Below, in pieces: positions 1 to 9,220 of a DNA stretch of 64,000 nt. The notes under the pieces are model-generated. The model did no database searches. It saw only the letters and a list, made by a program, of their open reading frames with translations, and was not told the origin of the DNA. The translations under genes and the position numbers were made by a program. Source of the stretch: Mucilaginibacter gilvus (GTDB taxonomy: Bacteria; Bacteroidota; Bacteroidia; Sphingobacteriales; Sphingobacteriaceae). Location: contig NZ_SBIW01000002.1 of assembly GCF_004054195.1 (NCBI RefSeq), forward strand, positions 310,001 through 374,000, read 5' to 3'. How positions within the stretch are numbered: position 1 is the first letter of the stretch; the number at the start of each line of letters is the position of its first letter.

Positions 1-1300
1 ACATGCGGAATTGTACCGCAACACCACCACCCAATGCCTTAACCCTAACCAACTCAGCATCTGTAATGGTTTCGGCATGGTCAAAGAACCAGCGCAGGCC
101 GTTAAATGGGGTATCCTTGTTTACCTTTTCAAACACGTTCAGCATCCTGTCGATAGATTCGCCATAAGTGGCGTGCAGGCGAAAGGGCCACCTGTTTTTT
201 ACCAGCAGGCGTATCACCGGCTCCAGGTCGGTTTCCATACTATCAGACAATACTATCCTTGGCTCCAGGAAATTCTCAAAATCCGCTCCTGAGGCGATGA
301 GGTTTTCGCCGGCGCCTTCCATCGCGTAACCATTGGCCATCAGGATATGGTCGTTTTTATTGGGGTAGGTTTGGGTAATCCATTTTTCGTAATCCTGAAA
401 CTCCCTGCCCTTGTTCTGCGCGAATAAGTAATAGGCCGTGCGCACGGTAAGCTTGCCTGCTTTAGCCAAAGCCAGCGAGGCCTGGTAATCTGCGTCGTAG
501 TTTTGGGCACCGCCTGCAGCGTCAATCACGCTGGTGATGCCGAAACTGTTTATTTCCCTGTAAAAATGCTCCGAGCTGTTTATGCGTTCTTCGGGGGTAA
601 GGGTGCCGGTAAGCGCCAAGGTGCGGTAAATGGCCATTGGGGTTTCTTTGGCATAGAGCAGCCCGGTTGGGTTGCCATCTTTATCCAGCTCTATTACACT
701 GCCCGGGTAACTGGTATGCTTATCATACCCCAGTATTTCTATTCCCTTTTTATTAAGGAAAGCTTTGCCATACAGGTAAGTAATAAAAACAGGCTTATCG
801 GGCACTGCGGCGTTTATCTCATCAATAGTGGGCTGCCTCTTTTCTTCAAATTGAAACTCGTTCCAGCCGCCTACTACTTTTACCCATGCTCCGGGTGGCG
901 TTCTGGCGGCTTGTTCTTTTAACATTTCCATGGCGCGCTTCAGGGTTTTCACACCATCCCAGCGCAGTTCCATATTAAAGTTGAGGCCTTCCCTTACGGC
1001 GTGCATATGGCTGTCGTTTATGCCGGGGATAACCGTGTTGCCACCTGCATTGATGAGTTTGGTGCTTGCCGATTTGTAACTTGCTATTAACGCTGCAGAT
1101 GACCCTGTGGCCAGGATAATGCCGTCCTTCATCGCCACTGCCTGTTTAAATTCGCCCGGTTTGGCCATAGTTGCTATCTTGCCGTTGTAAATAATAAGGT
1201 CGGCCTTTTGCTGGGCGCGGGATGTAGCCGCCATAAATACCATTGCTATAATGGTAAATAGCAGGAGCAGGTATTTTGCCGTGTTGTTGTTGTTTTTCAT
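1..1300 (-). CDS. YtcJ-like amidohydrolase, C-terminus cut by window edge
   Basis: Metal-dependent hydrolase of the amidohydrolase_3 (YtcJ) type, probably exported. The reading frame opens at the ATG at 1300 with a hydrophobic signal peptide ending near ATSRAQQ, followed by the family's usual beta-sandwich start (ADLIIYNGKIATM). The HxH metal-binding motif is visible as NDSHMH about 100 residues in. The frame stays open to base 1, so roughly the last quarter lies outside the window. It starts 21 nt after the alpha/beta hydrolase at 1322-2125 and is probably co-transcribed with it. The family acts on cyclic amides, N-acyl groups and similar bonds; the substrate cannot be read from sequence. 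Confidence 0.85.
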   Translation of the reverse strand, partial: MKNNNNTAKYLLLLFTIIAMVFMAATSRAQQKADLIIYNGKIATMAKPGEFKQAVAMKDGIILATGSSAALIASYKSASTKLINAGGNTVIPGINDSHMHAVREGLNFNMELRWDGVKTLKRAMEMLKEQAARTPPGAWVKVVGGWNEFQFEEKRQPTIDEINAAVPDKPVFITYLYGKAFLNKKGIEILGYDKHTSYPGSVIELDKDGNPTGLLYAKETPMAIYRTLALTGTLTPEERINSSEHFYREINSFGITSVIDAAGGAQNYDADYQASLALAKAGKLTVRTAYYLFAQNKGREFQDYEKWITQTYPNKNDHILMANGYAMEGAGENLIASGADFENFLEPRIVLSDSMETDLEPVIRLLVKNRWPFRLHATYGESIDRMLNVFEKVNKDTPFNGLRWFFDHAETITDAELVRVKALGGGVAVQFRM

Positions 1301-1321
1301 GATTTAATGTTTGAGTTGTGT

Positions 1322-2125
1322 TTATAAAGTTTTGATCCAGTTTAAAATGTAGGCGGCCTTCTCCTCCCATTCGGGTTGGCCCAACACAAAATGATTGGCG
1401 TTGCCAAACTCCTTGTAATCGGTAATGGAATCTTTGTCGCTGTATTTTTTGAAGTTGGAATAGTTGAGTGATGCAGGCATGAAATTATCTTTCCCGCCGG
1501 CCAGGAATAAAAGCGGCGCATGTGGTTTGCCGAAATCAACTTTGGCGGCGCTGGTAATAGCATCGCGCACTACCAGTTTAGATTCGGGTACTGCCAAGTT
1601 GTAATAGGCTTCCTTTTGGGCCTCGTATTCCATGCCGTTGGTAAACGCATACTGCCATTCGGTGAACGACATGAGGTAGGATTTCTTAGAAGAGGTAAAA
1701 AAGCCCAAAGGCCCCCAGCCTGCCTTGTAAAAGGAGAACTTAAAGGTCATAACGCCCTGCGGCTGTAGCGAATGAATGGCGATACCAGCTTCTGCAAGCC
1801 CGCGCTGTAGCAATATTTGTGTAATAAGCCCGCCAATTGAATGGCCAACGAGGATTGGTTTTTCGGGAAGTTGTTGAATTATGGCAGCATAATAATTAGT
1901 GAGATCGGCTAACCGCTGGCTGGCTATGGCTGCATCCGGGTGCCCTTTGCGAAGGATACATGCCGATGCGTTCTTATGCGGCCATGAAGGAGCGATGGTT
2001 TTATACCCTGCCGATTCGAAATAAATTTTCCATTTATCCCAGCTATTGGCGCTTACAAAAGCGCCGGTTATAAATACAATGGTTTTGGTGGTTAAACCGC
2101 TTGCCTGGTTATCTGATGTGTTCAT
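1322..2125 (-). CDS. alpha/beta hydrolase
   Basis: A 267-residue alpha/beta-fold hydrolase. The nucleophile elbow GHSIGG places the catalytic Ser at residue 96. The acid is probably Asp213 (in GGKDNF) and the base His245 (in GNANHFV), which is the usual spacing and order. There is no signal peptide, so it is probably cytoplasmic. It is the first gene of a short minus-strand unit with the amidohydrolase ending at base 1. Its 5' side faces the divergent sensor-kinase gene across a 315-nt spacer. Esterase, lipase and C-C hydrolase activities are all possible; the substrate is unknown. Confidence 0.85.
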   Translation of the reverse strand: MNTSDNQASGLTTKTIVFITGAFVSANSWDKWKIYFESAGYKTIAPSWPHKNASACILRKGHPDAAIASQRLADLTNYYAAIIQQLPEKPILVGHSIGGLITQILLQRGLAEAGIAIHSLQPQGVMTFKFSFYKAGWGPLGFFTSSKKSYLMSFTEWQYAFTNGMEYEAQKEAYYNLAVPESKLVVRDAITSAAKVDFGKPHAPLLFLAGGKDNFMPASLNYSNFKKYSDKDSITDYKEFGNANHFVLGQPEWEEKAAYILNWIKTL

Positions 2126-2440
2126 TTGTTGTTAAATTGATATGACCCACTAAAACAATGGCAATACCAATTTATAATTCAATTGATTATCAGATACTTA
2201 AATTAAAACATCAAAAAATGATTACGTTATGTCGTTATCTTACGACTAAAAGCAACGAGATAAGGTAAGGCGAGATAGACGGTAAAAAGGCACCTCGTTT
2301 TCGTCAAATGGCGATATATCGTCACCAACTGCGATATACGGTTACCGGCTGGCAATTTTATTTTATAAAAGACTAATAAACAATTGTTTAAATTTAAGGC
2401 TTGCGTTTTGAACCTTATCGCGCATGGAAGCAACGAAATA
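2126..2440. other. divergent intergenic region with tandem 20-bp-spaced repeats
   Basis: This 315-nt spacer separates the minus-strand alpha/beta hydrolase from the plus-strand sensor kinase. I see no gene in it. It contains two closely similar 16-mers, GCGATATATCGTCACC (2311-2326) and GCGATATACGGTTACC (2331-2346), starting exactly 20 bp apart. They look like operator or activator sites. No convincing -7 box (TAnnTTTG) or complete sigma-54 -24/-12 pair was found. Confidence 0.5.
2311..2346. promoter_or_regulatory. tandem regulatory repeats upstream of the sensor kinase
   Basis: Two direct repeats of the form GCGATATA-NN-GT-N-ACC start at 2311 and 2331. The 20-bp period is about two helical turns, which would put bound proteins on the same DNA face. 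A related element in inverse orientation (GGTAACCGCTTTATATCG, 6495-6512) lies just after the response-regulator gene and before the porin gene. The position suggests binding by the REC-AAA+ regulator encoded downstream; that is inference. Confidence 0.4.
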
Positions 2441-4555
2441 ATGAAGAGGGTAACTTACGCACGGTTTTTAGCATTTTTTGTTCTCCTGTTTTCCTGCCTG
2501 CAGGCTTATTCACAAACGGTTACAAAAAGCGAAGGCGACCGTTACATGGCATCCGCTAAAGCTTGGACGCTGAAAAACGACAGCGCTAAATGTAATGCCG
2601 ATGTGCGAAAAGCAATAGCCATAGATCTGCAAAACGGAGATCTGAGAGGAGCCGCAGAAGCGTGGCTTAAAATGGAAGAATACTATAATTTCTTTCATGG
2701 GGCCGACATGACTAAACGAATCTTTTATTATGAACAGGCCCTCCCACTGTTTTTAAAGGCGGGTGCCAAAAACCGAGCGGCCGCCACTTTAAAAATTCTT
2801 GGCGACTTTTACCAGGTACAAACCAATTATGCAAAATCGCTATCTACTTTAAAACAATCCCTGATGCTGTACCAGGCCACGGGCGAAAAAGATCTGCGTG
2901 GGGTATATGACCTACTGGGCACTGTAAACGCGCAAATGGGAAATTATGACGAGGCTATCAAAAATGGGTTGTTAGCTGTACGAGCAGCAGAGACTATTGG
3001 CGATACTACTTTGATGCTTTGTACTATCTATAACCGTATAGGGGTGACCTATTTTAATCTTAAACGATATAACCAGGCGCTCATTTACTTTAAGAACTCA
3101 TTAAGGGTAGCTACAAACAACCACGACATTAATTCAATCGTGCTATTAAGTTACAACATAGCTAATGCTATGAAATTTTTGAACAGGGCAGCCGAAAGCT
3201 ACAAACTAATGAGGGAAACCGAAAAAACTTACCATCCGGCAGATTTGGACAATCGTATTCTCATTAACGTGTCGTGCCTTAACATATTGGCCAACCTAAA
3301 GCGGTATGGCGAAGCAAAAAAGCACTGCGACACTTTATTGAAGCTGGTATCTAAAATAAATGCCGGGAGTGAAAACAAGCCGTTAATAGAGCAAACTGTG
3401 GCTTTATATTTTTTAAATATTAAAGATTTTAATCAAGCGAGGATCCATGCTCTCAAATTCGAACAACTGGGAAGCGGAACCGGCAACTACGATGTCTTGG
3501 TAAACGCTTACAAACTTCAATATAAGATCGATTCCGCGAAAGCGGATTATCCAAATGAAATAAGAAGTTATAGGAGATACATTAAATTAAAAGATCAGTT
3601 ATTTAACGAAAAAAATTCGGGCAGGGTAGCCCAGTTAGAGATCCAATACGAAACCGAGAAAAAAAATCAGGAATTAAAAGCGAAAGAAAGCAATATCGCT
3701 ATACTTAAAAAGCAAACTCAACTGCAGGCAACCGCTCAAAAACTTTACATTGCAGGCACCATATTATTAGCGCTGTTACTGGGATTGAGTTACAACCGCT
3801 ATTTGCTAAAGCAAAAGGTTAACCGCCAGTTGCAGGTACAGCAAACGGAGATCAACCTCCAAAACCGGTCGTTAACCAATCTTATTGCCGAAAAGGATAA
3901 CCTGCTGGAGGAGAAAGAATGGCTGATGAAAGAGATCCATCACCGGGTAAAAAACAATCTTCAGATTGTGATCAGCCTGCTGAACACGCAATCATCCTAC
4001 CTTAACGATGATGTTGCTTATAAAGCCATCAGGGAAAGCCAGCATCGGATGCAGTCTATTTCACTTATCCATCAAAAGCTTTATCAATCAGAGAACCTGG
4101 CGCTGGTGAACATGCCTGCTTACATCGGCGACCTTGTCCAATACTTAACCGATAGCTTTGATACCGCATCAAAAATTAAGTTTGATATTGACATAGCCCC
4201 TATAGAACTGGATGTGACCAAATCTGTACCGCTTGGTCTTATATTGAACGAGGCCATCACCAACTCCATCAAATATGCTTTCCCACAGGAAAGTAATGGT
4301 AAGATCAAGATATTGTTGTCCGATCTGGGTGAAGGCAGCTACGAGTTACAGATCAGCGACAATGGCATTGGCAATACGGCAGCAGCCAACCTTTCTAAAA
4401 GCAAAACCTTAGGCATGAGCTTAATGAGAGGTTTAAGCAAACAACTCAGTGGCACCTTTGCGGTTGAAAACCGGGACGGCCTAACCATCATCATAAAATT
4501 TGTTGACGAAAAATTTTCAAAAGCCATTAAAAACGACCAACCCTTATCATCATGA
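2441..4555 (+). CDS. TPR-repeat sensor histidine kinase (HisKA_2 type)
   Basis: Membrane sensor kinase of about 704 residues. I chose the ATG at 2441 because it begins a clean signal peptide (MKRVTYARFLAFFVLLF, ending near AYSQT); the upstream in-frame extension is not signal-like. The N-terminal 400 residues form tetratricopeptide repeats in the periplasm, then a coiled coil, one membrane helix around residues 435-455, a second coiled coil, and a HisKA_2 dimerisation box EIHHRVKNNLQ with the likely phospho-His at 501. A HATPase_c domain with NEAITNSIKYAF (N box) and DNGIG (G1) follows. The stop overlaps the response-regulator start by 4 nt (ATGA), so kinase and regulator are a translationally coupled pair. 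Confidence 0.92.
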   Translation: MKRVTYARFLAFFVLLFSCLQAYSQTVTKSEGDRYMASAKAWTLKNDSAKCNADVRKAIAIDLQNGDLRGAAEAWLKMEEYYNFFHGADMTKRIFYYEQALPLFLKAGAKNRAAATLKILGDFYQVQTNYAKSLSTLKQSLMLYQATGEKDLRGVYDLLGTVNAQMGNYDEAIKNGLLAVRAAETIGDTTLMLCTIYNRIGVTYFNLKRYNQALIYFKNSLRVATNNHDINSIVLLSYNIANAMKFLNRAAESYKLMRETEKTYHPADLDNRILINVSCLNILANLKRYGEAKKHCDTLLKLVSKINAGSENKPLIEQTVALYFLNIKDFNQARIHALKFEQLGSGTGNYDVLVNAYKLQYKIDSAKADYPNEIRSYRRYIKLKDQLFNEKNSGRVAQLEIQYETEKKNQELKAKESNIAILKKQTQLQATAQKLYIAGTILLALLLGLSYNRYLLKQKVNRQLQVQQTEINLQNRSLTNLIAEKDNLLEEKEWLMKEIHHRVKNNLQIVISLLNTQSSYLNDDVAYKAIRESQHRMQSISLIHQKLYQSENLALVNMPAYIGDLVQYLTDSFDTASKIKFDIDIAPIELDVTKSVPLGLILNEAITNSIKYAFPQESNGKIKILLSDLGEGSYELQISDNGIGNTAAANLSKSKTLGMSLMRGLSKQLSGTFAVENRDGLTIIIKFVDEKFSKAIKNDQPLSS

Positions 4556-6492
4556 GCAAAAAGATACTAATCGTAGAAGACGAATTTATTGTGGCCAATG
4601 ATCTATCCATGATGCTGGAAAAAGCAGGCTACGATGTTTGCGATATAGCCGATTCGGTTGAGGAGGCGAGGGAGATTATTGCAAGGCAAAAACCGCAGCT
4701 GGTATTGCTCGATATCCACCTAAAAGGCAAGCTTACCGGTATAGACCTGGCTAAACAATTGGCCGAGGAGCAGATCGCATTTGTTTACCTATCTGCAAAT
4801 TCCAACCAGAAGATCTTAGAAGAGGCGAAAGCCACCCAGCCATACGGGTTTATGGTAAAGCCCTTCCGCGAAAAGGATGTACTGGTAAGCCTGGAAATTG
4901 CCCAGTACCTGCACGAGCAAAACATGCTGATCAAACGCAACAATGAGCAGATGCTGCAAAGCGCCCTTATAGATATCCTTAGCGAAGAAACAGAATGGAG
5001 CCAAAAATTTTTAAAGATCGCCAAAACCATACAGCCCTATGCGCCTTTTGACTACCTGGCAGTTGGCATGAAAAACCTGGATAGCTTACCATATGATGGC
5101 ATCAGTTTTTTGCGTACCAGTTTTAACGATTACCAGGTAATTGGCTTTGATGAACTGATGAATATATCTGGTTTAAAAAAGGCGGAGCTGCTTAAGCTCC
5201 AGGAACCATCCACCGACGACACCTTTTCTGCAGTGTATAATGAGAATGATTTCACGGACCGTTGTAAATATAACGCGGCGAAAAGATTCGTAGCGAGAAC
5301 ATTCCACATGAGGTCGAACCTGGTGATGTACGTGCCGGTTACGGGCAGGCCGGGCTTTACGTTTTCGTTTTACAGCCGTAAGGATGATATTTATGCAAAC
5401 AGGCATCTGGCGCTTATTAATAAACTTCAAAAACCTCTGTCGATGGCTATTGATGGCCTGTTTGTAAGTCATAAAAATGTAAAGCCCGCTTACCAGGTTG
5501 TAAAGCCAAATGCAGCGCCGCAACAAAAGCTGCGAACGGGTTTTGATGGTATAATAGGCAGCAGTCACCTTTTGCTTACGGCATTGGACCACCTTACGCT
5601 GGTTGCCCCTATGGAAACATCTGTTTTGATACTTGGCGAAAGCGGTACCGGGAAAGAACGCTTCGCCAAATCTATCCATTCACGTTCTTCGCGCAGTAAA
5701 AAGCAGATCATCGTAGTGAATTGCGCGGCCCTGCCTACGCACCTTATCGAATCGGAATTGTTCGGGCATGAAAAGGGGGCCTTTACCGGTGCAGTTGAAA
5801 AGCGAGCAGGTAAATTTGAACAGGCGGCGGGCGGCACCATTTTTTTGGATGAGATAGGCGAGTTGCCCTTAGAAGCGCAATCCAAACTACTGCGGGTATT
5901 GCAGGAAAAAGAAATAGAAAGACTCGGCGGCAAAGAAACAATAAGGGTAGATGTACGAATAATTGCCGCTACAAATTGCAACCTGGAGAAAGAAGTGGCC
6001 GCGGGTAAATTCCGGCTCGACTTGTATTACCGCTTAAATATTTTTCCAATAGTATTGCCCGCCCTTCGAGAGAGAAAAGAGGACATACCAGAACTGGTCG
6101 GGCATTTTGTTGCAAAATACGCCGAGCGGGCAGGCAAAGCCGGGATGAGTATTTCGCAACAAGCTTTGAGTGATCTTACCCATTATCACTGGCCCGGTAA
6201 TGTACGGGAGCTGGAGCATTTGATAGAGCGCAATGTGCTGCTGAACCGGGGGAATGTGATAGAAAGGATCAGCCTGCCCTCGTCAAAACCGGAAACAGAT
6301 ATAGCCGTTACCGATACCAAGGTGAAAACCATTGACGATAACGAACGGGAATACATATTAGCGGTACTTAAAAAATGTAACGGCCGCATTTCGGGCCCGG
6401 GTGGTGCTGCAGAACTGCTGGATGTGCCTTCAACCACCTTAAATTCAAAAATGAAACGGTTGGGCATTACCCGCAAACACGTAGGTGGTTAA
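4552..6492 (+). CDS. sigma-54-dependent response regulator (REC-AAA+-Fis HTH)
   Basis: NtrC-family activator of 646 residues. The receiver domain (about 1-120) has the acidic pair at 10-11, phospho-acceptor Asp54 (VLLDIHL) and switch Lys103 (MVKPF). Residues ~130-320 form an uncharacterised GAF-like linker that is long for the family. The AAA+ domain has Walker A GESGTGKE (362-369) and the sigma-54 contact loop GAFTGA (409-414), so it should remodel sigma-54 holoenzyme. A Fis-type helix-turn-helix (GGAAELLDVPSTTLNSKMKR) closes the protein. It overlaps the kinase gene by 4 nt and is followed by a strong terminator. Its targets may include its own operon and the porin gene downstream. Confidence 0.93.
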   Translation: MSKKILIVEDEFIVANDLSMMLEKAGYDVCDIADSVEEAREIIARQKPQLVLLDIHLKGKLTGIDLAKQLAEEQIAFVYLSANSNQKILEEAKATQPYGFMVKPFREKDVLVSLEIAQYLHEQNMLIKRNNEQMLQSALIDILSEETEWSQKFLKIAKTIQPYAPFDYLAVGMKNLDSLPYDGISFLRTSFNDYQVIGFDELMNISGLKKAELLKLQEPSTDDTFSAVYNENDFTDRCKYNAAKRFVARTFHMRSNLVMYVPVTGRPGFTFSFYSRKDDIYANRHLALINKLQKPLSMAIDGLFVSHKNVKPAYQVVKPNAAPQQKLRTGFDGIIGSSHLLLTALDHLTLVAPMETSVLILGESGTGKERFAKSIHSRSSRSKKQIIVVNCAALPTHLIESELFGHEKGAFTGAVEKRAGKFEQAAGGTIFLDEIGELPLEAQSKLLRVLQEKEIERLGGKETIRVDVRIIAATNCNLEKEVAAGKFRLDLYYRLNIFPIVLPALRERKEDIPELVGHFVAKYAERAGKAGMSISQQALSDLTHYHWPGNVRELEHLIERNVLLNRGNVIERISLPSSKPETDIAVTDTKVKTIDDNEREYILAVLKKCNGRISGPGGAAELLDVPSTTLNSKMKRLGITRKHVGG

Positions 6493-6494
6493 TA

Positions 6495-6512
6495 GGTAAC
6501 CGCTTTATATCG
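6495..6512. promoter_or_regulatory. inverse copy of the kinase-upstream repeat
   Basis: GGTAACCGCTTTATATCG reads on the minus strand as CGATATAAAGCGGTTACC. It matches the repeat at 2331-2346 (CGATATA then CGGTTACC) except for three inserted bases. It lies 3 nt after the regulator stop and about 115 nt before the porin ATG. Confidence 0.35.
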
Positions 6513-6525
6513 TATTTAACGATGG

Positions 6526-6560
6526 GCCGAATTACTACATATCGTAATTCGGCTTTTTTT
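6526..6560 (+). terminator. rho-independent terminator after the two-component operon
   Basis: A perfect 10-bp stem, GCCGAATTAC (6526-6535) with GTAATTCGGC (6544-6553), and an 8-nt loop are followed directly by seven T residues (6554-6560). It lies 34 nt after the response-regulator stop codon. Confidence 0.9.
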
Positions 6561-6626
6561 ATTTTAAACAAACAGTTATAAATCAATAACTTAAATAAAC
6601 GGCTTGTACTTTGGCTATTGATTTAC

Positions 6627-8000
6627 ATGAAAACATTTAGCATAACTCTTGCCATCATCCTATCATCGTTTGCCTGCCTTGCACAGGAAAGCAGTTTTAA
6701 ATCATTAAGATTCGACGAGAACTACACAAACCTCGCAAAAGATACCAGCACCAATTGGTACCATCGGCTCAAATTCAGCCCGGTATTGCAGGACAAAAAA
6801 ACTTACTTCAGTTTCGGCGGAGAGGTGCGTTATCAATACTTCTATTACAAAAATCCCGATTGGGGCTCATCACCTGCAGATAATGATGGTTTTGTGCTTA
6901 CCCGTTACCTGGGGCATGTAGATTTTCACGCCGGGAAGCATTTCCGCACGTTTGTTCAGCTGCAAAGCAGTTTGGCTAACGGACAGGTAGAAGATCCTTC
7001 TCCGGTAGATAATAACCCACTGGACCTGCACCAGGCCTTTGCAGACCTCTCCTTCCCCATCAATACAAATAACAGCCTCATCCTGAGGTTGGGCCGCCAG
7101 GAGTTATCCTATGGCTCGCAACGGCTGGTTGCCGTACGCGAAGCGCCAAACAACAGGCAATCGTTTGATGGTGCCAAAGTGATGTTTGGCAGCAAAAAAG
7201 TAAAGCTGGATGTTTTTTATAGCCACTATGTACAGGCAAAACCTAATATATTCGACGACACCTTTAACGGTAACGTTAAATTTTGGGGTGGCTATGCCGT
7301 GATCAATAAAGTGCCGGTACTCCAAAATATAGATGTGTATTATTTCGGCATCACCAAAAAAACAGCGTCTTTTGATGACGGTAAAGGCCGCGAACAGCGC
7401 CACTCTATAGGTACCCGAATTTGGAAAAATTCGCCAACCTGGCAATACGATTTAGAGGGTTTATATCAATTTGGAAAGCTCGGCAGCAGCACTATAGCCG
7501 CCTGGACAGCATCCGCTAATATATCCTACACGTTTGATAAAGTAGCTTTAAAACCATTGATCGGGCTAAAAACCGAAGCGATTAGCGGCGATAAAAACTA
7601 CAACGACGGAAAGCTAAACACATTTAACCCGCTTTTTCCAAGAGGCTCCTACTTTGGGCTTGCTGCGTTGATAGGCCCATCCAACTTGCTCGATGCTCAC
7701 CCTTATATCCAAATTTCCTTGTCGAAAAAGCTTACCCTTTCAGAAGATTACGATATGTTTTGGAGAATGAGCAGAAATGATGGCCTATATGCGGTAAACA
7801 GCAAATTACTTTATTCTGGTAAAAACACCAGCTCAAAACAAATAGGCCGCCAGTTAGGCACCGCGCTTGATTACAATGCAAACAAATTTCTTTCTTTTAA
7901 ACAGGAACTTACCTGGTTCAGTGCCGGCGATTATTTAAAGGAAAGCGGGCCCGGTAAGGATATTATTATGGTTGGCAGCACCATTACGCTTAAATTTTAA
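6627..8000 (+). CDS. outer-membrane porin, alginate-export-like barrel
   Basis: About 457 residues starting at the ATG at 6627, which opens a signal peptide (MKTFSITLAIILSSFACLAQ). The rest is alternating beta-strand sequence with aromatic girdles and an FGGEVRYQYFYY start, and it ends in TLKF with a terminal Phe, as expected of an outer-membrane barrel. Length and the repeated RLGRQELSYGSQRLV-type strands fit the alginate-export (AlgE-like) family common in Bacteroidota. The transported compound is unknown. It has its own transcription unit after the terminator at 6526-6560, and its position behind a sigma-54 activator suggests that activator may control it. Confidence 0.75.
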   Translation: MKTFSITLAIILSSFACLAQESSFKSLRFDENYTNLAKDTSTNWYHRLKFSPVLQDKKTYFSFGGEVRYQYFYYKNPDWGSSPADNDGFVLTRYLGHVDFHAGKHFRTFVQLQSSLANGQVEDPSPVDNNPLDLHQAFADLSFPINTNNSLILRLGRQELSYGSQRLVAVREAPNNRQSFDGAKVMFGSKKVKLDVFYSHYVQAKPNIFDDTFNGNVKFWGGYAVINKVPVLQNIDVYYFGITKKTASFDDGKGREQRHSIGTRIWKNSPTWQYDLEGLYQFGKLGSSTIAAWTASANISYTFDKVALKPLIGLKTEAISGDKNYNDGKLNTFNPLFPRGSYFGLAALIGPSNLLDAHPYIQISLSKKLTLSEDYDMFWRMSRNDGLYAVNSKLLYSGKNTSSKQIGRQLGTALDYNANKFLSFKQELTWFSAGDYLKESGPGKDIIMVGSTITLKF

Positions 8001-8151
8001 ATTAATGGCCAGCAAAAGCAATAGAATAGGGCATCTTTATTGGCCGTTCCCTCAATCAATTTATACTACAAACAGTCATTACCATCGCTCACTCAAACGT
8101 GTAAAGGTTGATTTTTAAATGTTTACCTTTAAGCTTGCAAATAGTGAAGAT

Positions 8152-8223
8152 ATGTTGAAAGCGCTGCTGGTTGATGATGAGGTAAATAGCTCGTCCCCAA
8201 AGGATATGGCGAGAGCAGGTTGA
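8152..8223 (+). pseudogene. N-terminal remnant of a response regulator
   Basis: A short frame begins MLKALLVDDEVNSS and stops after 23 codons. The opening is characteristic of LytTR/AgrA-type receiver domains in Bacteroidota (strand 1 followed by the DDE acidic pocket). The phospho-acceptor Asp, the rest of the receiver and the output domain are absent, so it is best read as a decayed gene. It could be chance similarity, given the length. Confidence 0.45.
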
Positions 8224-8320
8224 TAAACGGTTGCGACGGCACCATAAAATGTACCGACCTCCAAAACGAAAAAAACAGGAGAACAGAGTTGAGGATACAG
8301 TCCTCCACAAAATAAACGAA

Positions 8321-8355
8321 AGAGCCGTTACTAAAAATAGTAACGGCTCTTTTTT
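8321..8355 (+). terminator. strong hairpin terminator, possibly bidirectional
   Basis: A 13-bp perfect stem, AGAGCCGTTACTA (8321-8333) with TAGTAACGGCTCT (8338-8350), encloses an AAAA loop and is followed by TTTTT. It sits 20 nt beyond the stop of the minus-strand hydrolase at 8375 and could end transcripts from both sides. The T-run favours plus-strand termination. Confidence 0.85.
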
Positions 8356-8374
8356 AATATACTTCAGTTTTTAT

Positions 8375-9196
8375 TTATGATTTTATAAAAGCCAATAGAT
8401 CTTTGTTAATCGTTGTCGCCTCTGTGGTAGGCATACCATGAGGGAAACCCGGGTAAGAAATAAGCGTGACGTTCTTCAAAAGTTTTACAGCCTTTACTGC
8501 GGTCAGTTCGAACGGAACGATCTGGTCATCCTCCCCATGCAGCACCAATACAGGCACATCTACACTTTTAAGGTCTTCGGTAAAATCCGTTTCCGAAAAC
8601 GCTTTGATACAGTCGTAATGTGCCTTTATGCCGCCCATCATGCCCTGGCGCCACCAATTGTCTCTAACTCCCTGGGATATTTTAGCGCCCTCACGGTTGT
8701 AGCCGTAAAAAGCCATGGTAAAATCCTGGAAATATTGTGGCCTTTGGGTTGCTGTACCTTCGCGAATCCCGTCGAATACCGATAAAGGAATCCCATCCGG
8801 GTTATCTCCGGTTTGTGCCATCAACGGCGTAACAGCGCTAATAAGCACCGCTTTGGCTACACGGCCTTTTCCGTATTTAGCTACATAGCGTATTACCTCG
8901 CCACCACCTGTAGAATGGCCAATATGCACCGCGTCTTGTAAATCAAGCGCCGTTACAAGCTCGGCTACATCAGCCGCGTAGGTATCCATTTCGTTCCCTG
9001 TGGCTGTTTGGCTCGATCTGCCATGCCCGCGGCGGTCATGGGCAATAACCCTATACCCTTGTGCAAGGAAAAACATCATTTGTGTGTCCCAGTCGTCTCC
9101 AGATAAAGGCCAGCCGTGATGAAAAAATAAAGGTTGCCCGGTTCCCCAGTCTTTGTAATAAATTTCGGTTCCGTCTTTTACTGTGATTTTACTCAT
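8375..9196 (-). CDS. alpha/beta hydrolase, non-heme chloroperoxidase-like
   Basis: 273-residue alpha/beta hydrolase of the cofactor-free haloperoxidase/aryl esterase group. The nucleophile elbow GHSTGGGE puts the Ser at 95. Asp223 or Asp224 (GEDDQIVP) and His253 (GFPHGMPTT) complete the triad. The oxyanion region HHGWPLSGDDW and the ISAVTPLM segment are typical of this group, which usually performs perhydrolysis or esterase chemistry. No signal peptide is present. It stands alone on the minus strand, ends against a strong hairpin, and may be read from a promoter about 200 nt upstream (9399-9427). Confidence 0.9.
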   Translation of the reverse strand: MSKITVKDGTEIYYKDWGTGQPLFFHHGWPLSGDDWDTQMMFFLAQGYRVIAHDRRGHGRSSQTATGNEMDTYAADVAELVTALDLQDAVHIGHSTGGGEVIRYVAKYGKGRVAKAVLISAVTPLMAQTGDNPDGIPLSVFDGIREGTATQRPQYFQDFTMAFYGYNREGAKISQGVRDNWWRQGMMGGIKAHYDCIKAFSETDFTEDLKSVDVPVLVLHGEDDQIVPFELTAVKAVKLLKNVTLISYPGFPHGMPTTEATTINKDLLAFIKS

Positions 9197-9220
9197 TGCT
9201 TGTGATTTTGATTATGGTGA

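Larger units (their letters stand above)
8001..8374. other. intergenic region with a response-regulator remnant and a terminator
   Basis: This 374-nt gap lies between the porin and the convergent chloroperoxidase-like gene. It holds a 23-codon fragment resembling the start of a LytTR-type response regulator (8152-8223) and a strong hairpin (8321-8355). Nothing else coding was recognised. Confidence 0.6.

Noticed and set aside
2349..2364. sigma-54 promoter before the kinase gene (TGGCA with T-rich -12)
   Set aside because: The -12 GC is missing, so the match is too weak to call.
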